A stretch of DNA of 64,000 nt from Hyphomonadaceae bacterium UBA5336 (lineage in GTDB: Bacteria; Pseudomonadota; Alphaproteobacteria; Caulobacterales; Hyphomonadaceae), in NCBI GenBank assembly GCA_002408125.1, contig DHQO01000021.1, forward strand, positions 30,561-94,560. The letters run 5' to 3'. The translations under genes were made by a program, and so were the position numbers. Shown piece by piece: positions 58,073-64,000 of this stretch (within the stretch, counting starts at the first letter, position 1; each line of letters begins with the position of its first letter). The notes under the pieces were generated by a model, which ran no database searches, was not told the origin of the DNA, and was given only the letters and a program-made list of their open reading frames with translations.

Positions 58073-59218
58073 CTAGCTTTCTGAAGGGAGTGGCGACAAG
58101 ACGGCCATGGCCTGGGCGGCGATGCCTTCGCGCCGCCCCGTGAAGCCGAGGCCTTCGGTGGTGGTGGCCTTGATGGAGACGCGCGCGATTTCGACGCCGA
58201 GGATTTCCGCCGTGCGTGCACGCATCGCCTCGCGGTGGGGTTTGATCTTCGGGGCCTCGCAGATCAGGGTGAGGTCGCAATTGCCCATCTCGTAGCCGGC
58301 CTCGCGTGCCAGCCGCATGGCTTCACTCAGGAAAATGTGCGACGGCGCGCCTTTCCATTTTTCCTCGCTCGGCGGGAAATGGTCGCCGATATCACCGAGC
58401 CCCAGCGCGCCAAGAATGGCATCGGTGAGGGCGTGCCAGCCGACATCGGCGTCGGAATGGCCCTTCAGCTTCGCGACATGCGGGATCTCCACGCCGCAGA
58501 TGGTGACATGGTCGCCCGGCTCGAATTCGTGGACATCGAAGCCGGAGCCGACGCGCGGAACGGGCGGGCAGAGCAGGGCCTGCATGCGGATGAAGTCCTC
58601 CGGATAGGTGATCTTTGCGAGGCGCTCGCTGCCCTCGGTCAGCGTCAGGCGCGCGCCAGTATGGCGCGCGGCGGCAAGGTCGTCGACGAGGCCTTGCGGT
58701 GCGGTGGTAAGCGCATCGCGAATGACCTCCAGCCTGAAGGCCTGCGGGGTCTGCACGCGGTAGAGGCCGGCGCGCTCGACATCCTCGACTGTCTCGCCTT
58801 CAGGGCGCTTGAGCGCATCGACAACGGGCAGGGCAGGGGCGGCACCGTCATGGGTTTCCAGTACGGTGATGAGGCCATCGATTATGTCGGCATCAAGCCC
58901 GGGCCTTGCGGCATCATGGATCATGACATGGGTCACATCCGACGAAATACAGGATGCCGCCAGTCCGGCCATGACTGAAGCCTGCCGGTTTTCCCCACCG
59001 GGGACATGCGTATCGGCCGCCGGGAAGGCCGCGCGATAGGCCGCTTCCTCGCCGGGCGGCACGACCAGCACCACCGGGCCGATCCCCGGATGGCGGGCAA
59101 AGGCCTCAAGGCTCCAGGCCAATACGGGGCGTCCGCCGAGCAGGCGAAGCTGCTTGGACACCTCGCCTCCGGCGCGCTGGCCACTGCCGGCGGCCACGAT
59201 GATCGCTGCGATCTTCAT
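58073..59218 (-). CDS. ispDF: Bifunctional IspD/IspF enzyme of the MEP pathway
   Basis: 381 aa fusion. The N-terminal cytidylyltransferase (IspD) half has IVAAGSGQRAGG and the KQLRLLGGRPVL segment. The C-terminal cyclodiphosphate synthase (IspF) half starts near residue 225 with GSGFDVHEF and the metal-binding GHSDADVGWHALTDAI. It catalyses two non-consecutive isoprenoid steps. This fusion is common in alphaproteobacteria. It is divergent from plsX. Confidence 0.96.
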   Translation of the reverse strand: MKIAAIIVAAGSGQRAGGEVSKQLRLLGGRPVLAWSLEAFARHPGIGPVVLVVPPGEEAAYRAAFPAADTHVPGGENRQASVMAGLAASCISSDVTHVMIHDAARPGLDADIIDGLITVLETHDGAAPALPVVDALKRPEGETVEDVERAGLYRVQTPQAFRLEVIRDALTTAPQGLVDDLAAARHTGARLTLTEGSERLAKITYPEDFIRMQALLCPPVPRVGSGFDVHEFEPGDHVTICGVEIPHVAKLKGHSDADVGWHALTDAILGALGLGDIGDHFPPSEEKWKGAPSHIFLSEAMRLAREAGYEMGNCDLTLICEAPKIKPHREAMRARTAEILGVEIARVSIKATTTEGLGFTGRREGIAAQAMAVLSPLPSES

Positions 59219-59392
59219 GCTGTTCCGTCTAGCGCTGGGCTGCCAAGCTGGCTAGACAGGGGGCGAGCCTTGCCGCTGCGGCCTGGGCAGGGATGGGCCG
59301 AAATTGCTGCCCTGCAGCGTAAAGCGTTGCGAATCCAGACCCGTAGGCCTAGGTTGCGGGAGCCCCAGCGGGCAAAGGGAGTTTCAGTAACC

Positions 59393-60436
59393 ATGGTGCA
59401 GAGCCTTGTGCTTTCAGTTGATGCCATGGGTGGCGACTCTGCCCCGCAGGTGGTGATCGACGGATTGGCCCAGTTTCTGGAGGGCCAGACCGGCGTTTCC
59501 ATCCTGCTGCATGGGCATGAGGGACACCTGGAACCGCTTCTGGCGGATACGCCGCGCGTGGCCGAAGCCTGCGAGCTGCGCCATTGCGAAGGCCTTGTGA
59601 CCATGTCGGACAAGCCCTCCCAGGCGCTGCGCAAGCGCGATTCCAGCATGTGGAAGACCATTGAGGCGGTGCGCGACGGCGATGCCCAGGCCTCGATCTC
59701 GGCCGGCAATACCGGCGCGCTGATGGCCATGTCCATGATGCTCCTGCGACGGATGGACGGGGTGCACCGCCCGGCCATGACGGCGCTCTGGCCGACCCAG
59801 CGCGGGCGGATCGTCGTGCTCGATGTGGGGGCGAATCTGGAGGCCGACGGCAACCAGCTGATGACCTATGCCATTATGGGCGAGGCCTATGCCCGCGCCA
59901 TTCGCGGCGTCGAGCGCCCCTCCATCGGCATTCTCAATGTCGGCTCGGAAGAGCAGAAGGGCCACGAGGAAGTGCGCCGTGCGGCCGAACTGATCAAGGC
60001 GAGCGGGCTGGACCTCAACTATAAGGGCTTTGTCGAGGGCAATGACATTTCCGCCGGCACGGTGGATGTCGTCGTCACCGATGGGTTTTCCGGCAATATC
60101 GCGCTGAAGACAGCCGAGGGCACCGCGCGTCTGGTGGCCTCCTTCGTGCGCGAGGCGCTGACTTCCTCGCTGATGGCCAAGGCGGGCGCGGTGCTCGCTT
60201 CGGGCGGCATGAAGCGGCTGCGCACCTTGATGGACCCGTCCAATGTCAATGGCGGGGTTCTGCTCGGGCTGAATGGCGTGTCCGTGAAAAGTCATGGCGG
60301 TACCGATGCCAACGGATTTGCCACGGCGCTTCGCCTGGCCGCGGACCTGGCGCGCAGCAATTTCACATCGGAGGTTGCGGCGAATCTTGCTCGGGTGCAG
60401 GCCAATAACCAGGATTCTTCGGAGAGCGCCGCGTGA
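59393..60436 (+). CDS. plsX: Phosphate acyltransferase PlsX
   Basis: 347 aa enzyme that makes acyl-phosphate from acyl-ACP for phospholipid synthesis. The signature LSVDAMGGDSAP is at the N-terminus, with SAGNTGALMA and VVVTDGFSGNIALKTAEG. I chose ATG 59393 (GTG 59396 is adjacent). The 174-base gap upstream holds no gene. The frame stays open upstream into the ispDF antisense, which is not coding. fabH overlaps by GTGA. Confidence 0.95.
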   Translation: MVQSLVLSVDAMGGDSAPQVVIDGLAQFLEGQTGVSILLHGHEGHLEPLLADTPRVAEACELRHCEGLVTMSDKPSQALRKRDSSMWKTIEAVRDGDAQASISAGNTGALMAMSMMLLRRMDGVHRPAMTALWPTQRGRIVVLDVGANLEADGNQLMTYAIMGEAYARAIRGVERPSIGILNVGSEEQKGHEEVRRAAELIKASGLDLNYKGFVEGNDISAGTVDVVVTDGFSGNIALKTAEGTARLVASFVREALTSSLMAKAGAVLASGGMKRLRTLMDPSNVNGGVLLGLNGVSVKSHGGTDANGFATALRLAADLARSNFTSEVAANLARVQANNQDSSESAA

Positions 60437-61410
60437 CCCAGCGTATCGTTCGCATCGCCGGCACCGGCAGTTATCTTCCCGACCATGTGCTCACCAATGA
60501 CGACCTGTCGAAGATGGTGGACACTGACGATGAGTGGATCCGCGCGCGCACCGGCATTCATCAGCGCCACATCGCCGCCGACAATGAGGTGACCTCGGAC
60601 CTCGCCACCCACGCTGCGCGCCGCGCGCTTGATGCGGCGGGTGTGGATGCGGCCGATGTGGACCTCATCGTTCTGGCGACCACCACCCCGGACAAGACCT
60701 TTCCTGCCACGGCCACTGCTGTGCAGGCCAAGCTCGGCGCCGGGCCGGGCGCGGCCTTCGATGTCCAGGCTGTCTGCTCGGGCTTTCTTTTTGCGCTGGC
60801 CAATGCCGATGCGCTGATGAAGCAGGGCATGTTCAACCGCGCGTTGGTGATCGGCGCGGAGACCTTCTCGCGCATTCTCGACTGGTCGGACCGCTCCACC
60901 TGCGTCCTGTTTGGTGATGGCGCCGGCGCGGTGGTGCTGGAGGCCTATGACGCGCTCGGAGACACCGAGGGCGCAGGTATCATCACCCATCATATTCGCA
61001 CTGACGGAACCAAGTCGGATCTGCTCCATGTCGATGGTGGCGTTTCCTCGACCGGCACGATCGGCCATGTCCGCATGGAGGGCAACCGCGTCTTCAAGCA
61101 CGCCGTGACCAACATCTCCGCCGCGATTGCCGCCGTGCTCGAAGAAACCGGGCTGACAGCCGATGATGTCGACTGGTTCGTGCCCCATCAGGCCAATCAG
61201 CGCATCCTAAACGGCGTGGCCGCGAAGATGGGGATCGACGAGAAAAAAGTGGTCTCCACCGTTGCGATCCACGGCAATACGTCCGCCGCCTCGATCCCGC
61301 TCGCGCTCGATACCGCGGTGAGGGATGGACGGATCAAGCCAGGCCAGCTTATCCTGTCTGAGGCCATGGGCGGCGGATTCTCTTGGGGTGCGAGCCTTTT
61401 TCGGATATAA
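60433..61410 (+). CDS. fabH: 3-oxoacyl-ACP synthase III FabH
   Basis: 325 aa condensing enzyme that starts fatty acid chains. The catalytic triad is Cys115 in VQAVCSGF, His in WFVPHQANQRI, and Asn in IHGNTSAASIP. It starts at GTG overlapping the plsX stop. A 104-base gap separates it from ihfA. Confidence 0.97.
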   Translation: MTQRIVRIAGTGSYLPDHVLTNDDLSKMVDTDDEWIRARTGIHQRHIAADNEVTSDLATHAARRALDAAGVDAADVDLIVLATTTPDKTFPATATAVQAKLGAGPGAAFDVQAVCSGFLFALANADALMKQGMFNRALVIGAETFSRILDWSDRSTCVLFGDGAGAVVLEAYDALGDTEGAGIITHHIRTDGTKSDLLHVDGGVSSTGTIGHVRMEGNRVFKHAVTNISAAIAAVLEETGLTADDVDWFVPHQANQRILNGVAAKMGIDEKKVVSTVAIHGNTSAASIPLALDTAVRDGRIKPGQLILSEAMGGGFSWGASLFRI

Positions 61411-61469
61411 ATCAATTGGCTCGGTCGAAATTTCGGCCCGATACACTACCTCACGCGTAGAACACTTAA

Positions 61470-61498
61470 TTAACACTCGCGACCTATTTTTTAACCAT
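61470..61498 (+). promoter_or_regulatory. Spaced TTAAC motifs upstream of ihfA, possible CtrA half-sites
   Basis: TTAAC (61470-61474) and TTAACCAT (61491-61498) start 21 bases apart. TTAACCAT matches the half-site reported for the cell-cycle regulator CtrA. The canonical full box (TTAA-N7-TTAA) is not present. Weak evidence on its own; a matching 21-base spacing occurs upstream of parC. Confidence 0.35.
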
Positions 61499-61514
61499 GA
61501 GCGGAGAGGCTATC

Positions 61515-61811
61515 ATGTCATCCAAGACCATCACCCGGGCCGAAGTGACCGAGGCGATCGTTCGAGATGTCGGTTGTACTCGCCAGGAATCCTCGGATCT
61601 GCTCGACGATGCGCTTGAGATGATCGGCGCGGCGCTCGAGTCCGAGGGTGTGGTGAAACTCTCCAGGTTTGGCAATTTCGTCGTCCGCGAGAAAAGCGCG
61701 CGTGAAGGCCGGAACCCGAAAACAGGCGAGGAGGCGACGATCTCCGCCCGCCGTGTGGTCACGTTCCGTCCCTCGCCCCTGTTGAAATCCCGCGTCGACG
61801 ATGGAGCCTGA
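61515..61811 (+). CDS. ihfA: Integration host factor alpha subunit IhfA
   Basis: 98 aa DNA-bending protein. It has the IHF-alpha sequence TITRAEVTEAIVRDVGCTRQES, the SRFGNFVVREKSARE arm start and GRNPKTGE(E)ATISARRVVTFRPS. I chose ATG 61515, preceded by GGAGAGG at good spacing, over ATG 61497, which has no ribosome site. merR follows 20 bases later. Confidence 0.95.
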   Translation: MSSKTITRAEVTEAIVRDVGCTRQESSDLLDDALEMIGAALESEGVVKLSRFGNFVVREKSAREGRNPKTGEEATISARRVVTFRPSPLLKSRVDDGA

Positions 61812-61831
61812 GACGCGAGGAAGGACAACTC

Positions 61832-62338
61832 ATGGGTGCCGCTGCTGTCGTTGCGACGAGACCGAAGATCGAAAAATCCGCTGATGCCTACCGATCCATC
61901 GGTGAAGCGGCCAGCGAGCTCGGCCTTCCCACCCATGTCCTGCGCTACTGGGAAACCAAGTTCCCGCGCCAGGTCCGCCCGGTCAAACGCCCCGATGGGC
62001 GCCGCATGTTCCGCCCGCAGGACATTCAGGGCCTGCGTGCCATCCAGACCCTGGTTCACCAGCGCGGCATGACGCTGAAAGGCGCCAAGGCGCTGCTGAC
62101 AGAGCAGGGTGTGGACGCCGTTCTTTCCGGCGAGGCCCGCGTTGTTCCGGTCGAAGAAGCCGCCGTGCGTCCGGCCGTTCATGACATGCAGGACAAGGTG
62201 GCGAGAGCCTTTGGCGCGGAAAAGGCCGAACGTCCGGACCTGTCGGAGGGCCAGCGCGACCGCCTGGAAGCCATGCTCACGGACCTCACCGACCTCAAGG
62301 CACGCCTGGATGCGGCGCGGCTGAAAAAAGCGGCCTGA
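61832..62338 (+). CDS. MerR-family transcriptional regulator
   Basis: 168 aa. The winged-helix domain has YRSIGEAASELGLPTHVLRYWETKFPR, and the second helix pair KRPDGRRMFRPQDIQGLRAIQ. The C-terminal region is coiled and has no metal-binding cysteines. This gene follows ihfA in many alphaproteobacteria; its role is not established. It ends before the tRNA-Pro gene, convergent with it. Confidence 0.9.
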   Translation: MGAAAVVATRPKIEKSADAYRSIGEAASELGLPTHVLRYWETKFPRQVRPVKRPDGRRMFRPQDIQGLRAIQTLVHQRGMTLKGAKALLTEQGVDAVLSGEARVVPVEEAAVRPAVHDMQDKVARAFGAEKAERPDLSEGQRDRLEAMLTDLTDLKARLDAARLKKAA

Positions 62339-62357
62339 ATTCCCGGTTTTTAGCGAA

Positions 62358-62435
62358 TGGTCGGAACGGCAGGATTCGAACCTGCGACCCCCGGTCCCCC
62401 AGACCGGTGCGCTAACCGGGCTGCGCCACGTTCCG
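62358..62435 (-). tRNA. tRNA-Pro (anticodon GGG)
   Basis: Read on the minus strand: acceptor CGGAACG pairs with CGTTCCG, the anticodon stem CCGGT/ACCGG holds loop CTGGGGG with anticodon GGG, and the T arm is GCAGG-TTCGAAT-CCTGC. Discriminator A is followed by an encoded CCA. The C1-G72 pair fits tRNA-Pro. It is convergent with merR. Confidence 0.95.
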
Positions 62436-62502
62436 ACCGAGCGGGCTAGGTAACGCGTCACTTCCGAGAATGCAATTGCCAATGCAGCACTCCCTGTGGA
62501 GT

Positions 62503-62916
62503 TTATTCATCCGGCGCTTTCGGCCCGTTCGGACGTGTCAGAATAAACGTCGCCGAGCCCAGCAGGATTGCCGCCTGCAGGAGCACCGTCCACAGCGGCG
62601 CGCCGAGGCCGAAGCTCAGCGGGGGCATCACCGCCATCACGCCGACGCTGATCGCCTTGGTGCGCGGAGAAATCGCGCCATGCTCGCGCCAGTTGGTAAT
62701 CAGCGGGCCGAATCGCTTGTGTCCGAGCAGCCAGGCGTGGAGGCGCGGGGACGAGCGCGCGAACGCAAATGCGGCCAGCAAGAGGAAAGGCGTCGTCGGC
62801 ACCAGCGGCAGGGCGACCCCGACAATCGCCGCGCCCACACACACCAGGCCAAATGCGATCCAGAGCCCGCGGAACAGCGCCGGCCGAGGCGGCGGAGAGG
62901 CCGGCGGCTCGCTCAT
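62503..62916 (-). CDS. YbaN/DUF454 family inner-membrane protein
   Basis: 137 aa with three hydrophobic segments, around residues 14-50 and 105-125. The family core LWIAFGLVCVGAAIVGVALPLVPTTPFLLLAAFAFARSSP is clear, followed by FGPLITNWREHGAISPRTKA. The function is unknown. I chose ATG 62916 because it begins the conserved domain and overlaps the stop of the 52-aa ORF as ATGA. Confidence 0.85.
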   Translation of the reverse strand: MSEPPASPPPRPALFRGLWIAFGLVCVGAAIVGVALPLVPTTPFLLLAAFAFARSSPRLHAWLLGHKRFGPLITNWREHGAISPRTKAISVGVMAVMPPLSFGLGAPLWTVLLQAAILLGSATFILTRPNGPKAPDE

Positions 62917-63071
62917 CGCGTATGCCACCAGGCCAGGAAAAGCGGGATCCAGATCAGGCTCAGCGTGATCGAGCCCTTCACCGCCTGATAGGCCACCCAC
63001 GCCCAGAAGAAGCGCTTCTTGTTGGCATTCAGAAACGTGATGCCGGAGCGGATGCGGGCGATAGGCGACAT
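62913..63071 (-). CDS. Small hydrophobic ORF (52 aa) coupled to the YbaN-like gene
   Basis: Encodes 52 aa with a basic N-terminal half (IARIRSG, NANKKRFF) and one long hydrophobic, Trp-rich segment near residues 34-49 (SITLSLIWIPLFLAWW). This looks like a single-pass membrane protein. AAGGGA lies five to six bases before the ATG, and its stop overlaps the next ATG as ATGA, consistent with translational coupling. No family recognised. Confidence 0.6.
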   Translation of the reverse strand: MSPIARIRSGITFLNANKKRFFWAWVAYQAVKGSITLSLIWIPLFLAWWHTR

Positions 63072-63080
63072 TGGGTTCCC

Positions 63081-63200
63081 TTACAGCTGCGCGCCGGCCG
63101 GGGGAATGGGGCAAGGGCATTCCATCTTGACGCGGCGCCGGAACGGGTCCATCTGCGCGCCACGGCATGAGGCGCCGGCTGCTCGCGGGATCATTCCCAT
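63081..63200 (-). CDS. Candidate tiny ORF (39 aa) upstream of the 52-aa ORF
   Basis: The ATG at 63200 is preceded by GGAGG eight bases upstream, a good ribosome site. The peptide has a basic centre DPFRRRVKMECPCP with a Cys-Pro-Cys and ends PAGAQL. It stops nine bases before the 52-aa ORF. A longer open frame to 63269 exists but has no ribosome site. Small size makes this uncertain. Confidence 0.4.
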   Translation of the reverse strand: MGMIPRAAGASCRGAQMDPFRRRVKMECPCPIPPAGAQL

Positions 63201-63319
63201 GGTGAAGTCCTCCGGCCCATCCGGGCTGTTTCCAGCGCAGACCCCGTATCCCATGCGGTGTTGCGGCAAGGCGAGCCCCGCAGACTTACCCCGCGACGGA
63301 CACGGAAGGACTGTATCCG

Positions 63320-63766
63320 ATGCCCTCCACAGACTATCTCACCCCGCGCGCCCGGGCGAAGGCGCGTGCCCGCATGCTCCGCGCCGAGGCCGCGTCCAGC
63401 GGCCAGCCGATCAGCCAGGGCCAGGCGCTCGAACGCGTCGCGAAAGAGCTCGGCTATCGCGACTGGAACACGGCCTCGGCGCGGCTCTCGAACGCGCCGG
63501 AACTGGAGCTGCATATCGGCGACATTGTCTCCGGGCGCTATCTCAAACAGCCCTTTGTCGGGCGCGTTGTCGCCCTGCGTGAGCTGCATGGCGGGGCCGG
63601 CTACCAAGTCGAGCTGCAATTCGATGAGCCGGTGAATGTGGTCGAGTTCGACAGCTTCTCCAACAATCGCCAGCGCGTGCAGGCCATGGTCAACGAGGCC
63701 GGCGTGAGCTGGACCAGGACCAGCGATGGCGAACCGCATCTCGTGGTCTGGCCGGGCACGGTTTGA
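63320..63766 (+). CDS. Small glyoxalase-superfamily-related protein
   Basis: 148 aa. The N-terminal half (AKARARMLRAEAASSGQPISQGQALERVAKELGYRDWNTASARL) matches a helical domain seen in alphaproteobacterial proteins annotated as glyoxalase-superfamily. The C-terminal half is a small beta domain (VGRVVALRELHGGAGYQVELQFDEPVNVVEF). No catalytic metal ligands are obvious. It is divergent from the tiny-ORF/YbaN cluster and followed by repeat elements. Confidence 0.7.
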   Translation: MPSTDYLTPRARAKARARMLRAEAASSGQPISQGQALERVAKELGYRDWNTASARLSNAPELELHIGDIVSGRYLKQPFVGRVVALRELHGGAGYQVELQFDEPVNVVEFDSFSNNRQRVQAMVNEAGVSWTRTSDGEPHLVVWPGTV

Positions 63767-63778
63767 GTGGTTCTTTGG

Positions 63779-63952
63779 TTTGATCCCGTATCGGCGCGAT
63801 GCGCCTCACATGGATCGCGCTCAGGGCTTCGTAGCCGGTTTGCGAAGCAAAGAATTTGATCCAGTGGATCAAATTCAGGCGGAGAAGGCCACGGCAGTGG
63901 ATTCCCTGTCTGTCTCCGTATCGCTGCGCTCACATGAGACAGGCTCAGGGCT
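63779..63952. repeat. Cluster of hairpin repeats at the right end (copies A and C plus a palindrome)
   Basis: Copy A (63779-63829): GATCC/GGATC arms around GGCGC-GAT-GCGCC, ending GCTCAGGGCT. Copy C (63905-63952): CTGTCTC/GAGACAG arms with the same CCGTATCG and TCACAT flanks and the same GCTCAGGGCT end. Between them, 63852-63876 is a perfect palindrome with 11-base arms (GAATTTGATCC and its complement) around AGT. Confidence 0.72.
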
Positions 63953-64000
63953 GCACTGGCGCCCGCAGGGCGCGCGGGGGCGCTGCGGTAGATCGGTCTA

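Noticed and set aside
59006..59392. Upstream extension of the plsX frame
   Set aside because: It lies antisense to ispDF and in the non-coding gap; the PlsX signature begins right after ATG 59393.
61411..61514. Full CtrA box (TTAA-N7-TTAA) before ihfA
   Set aside because: TTAA motifs are present, but not at the seven-base spacing; only half-sites are reported.
1..64000. Prophage, insertion sequence, CRISPR array or defence island
   Set aside because: No integrase, transposase, terminase, Cas or restriction genes and no direct-repeat array are visible; the window is mostly conserved chromosomal genes.

Overview
The window is about 64 kb of GC-rich, densely coding chromosome from an alphaproteobacterium. 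Gene orders typical of that class include rpoZ-rsh-pyrE-pdxJ-acpS-rnc-era-recO, dapA-smpB, lipA-COQ10-like-cinA-ispDF and plsX-fabH-ihfA-merR. A fused ispDF, an alphaproteobacterial LexA box (GTTC-N7-GTTC) and a PopA-like degenerate GGDEF protein beside mfd point to the Caulobacterales/Maricaulales/Hyphomonadaceae side. This is inferred from gene content; no 16S gene is present. I see no prophage, insertion sequence, CRISPR array or plasmid backbone.

Layout. 0-9.9 kb: the 3' part of mfd, a PopA-like c-di-GMP effector candidate, an alpha-methylacyl-CoA racemase, a histidine phosphatase, a structured RNA/terminator region, trmFO, two membrane proteins of unknown function and a UDP-glucuronate epimerase. 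9.9-28.5 kb: a secretion locus with a PD40 lipoprotein, prepilin peptidase (gspO), an ElpS-like surface lipoprotein, a TonB-dependent receptor, gspC-D-E-F-G-H-I-J-K-L-M-N, a terminal small lipoprotein and a PLP-dependent ammonia-lyase. 28.5-40.5 kb: lytic transglycosylase, dapA, smpB, a family 5 uracil-DNA glycosylase, a NYN-domain protein, then the rpoZ to recO housekeeping run, which lacks the lepB often found in it. 40.5-45.3 kb: an extensin-like protein, parC, a divergent ArsR/SRPBCC pair with a palindromic operator, and lemA. 45.3-54.6 kb: a TRAP transporter, bpt, an SLC13-type permease, an orphan MotB-like protein, a beta-hydroxyacid dehydrogenase and an acyl-CoA/ACP synthetase. 54.7-62.5 kb: lipA, COQ10-like, a Y-family polymerase under a LexA box, cinA, ispDF, plsX, fabH, ihfA, merR and tRNA-Pro(GGG). 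62.5-64 kb: a ybaN-like gene preceded by two tiny ORFs, a glyoxalase-related small protein, and a cluster of hairpin repeats.

How the parts work together. The type II secretion locus appears self-contained: inner-membrane platform, ATPase, secretin, five pseudopilins and their processing peptidase flank a candidate exported lipoprotein and an outer-membrane receptor. Most housekeeping genes are joined by ATGA or similar overlaps, so translational coupling is common. Four tail-to-tail gene pairs share four-base stop overlaps (CTAG or TTAG). The most unusual non-coding signals are a hairpin-repeat family with compensating stem changes (after parC and at the right end), a three-hairpin RNA candidate at 6.09-6.19 kb, and the ArsR operator that overlaps its own start codon.
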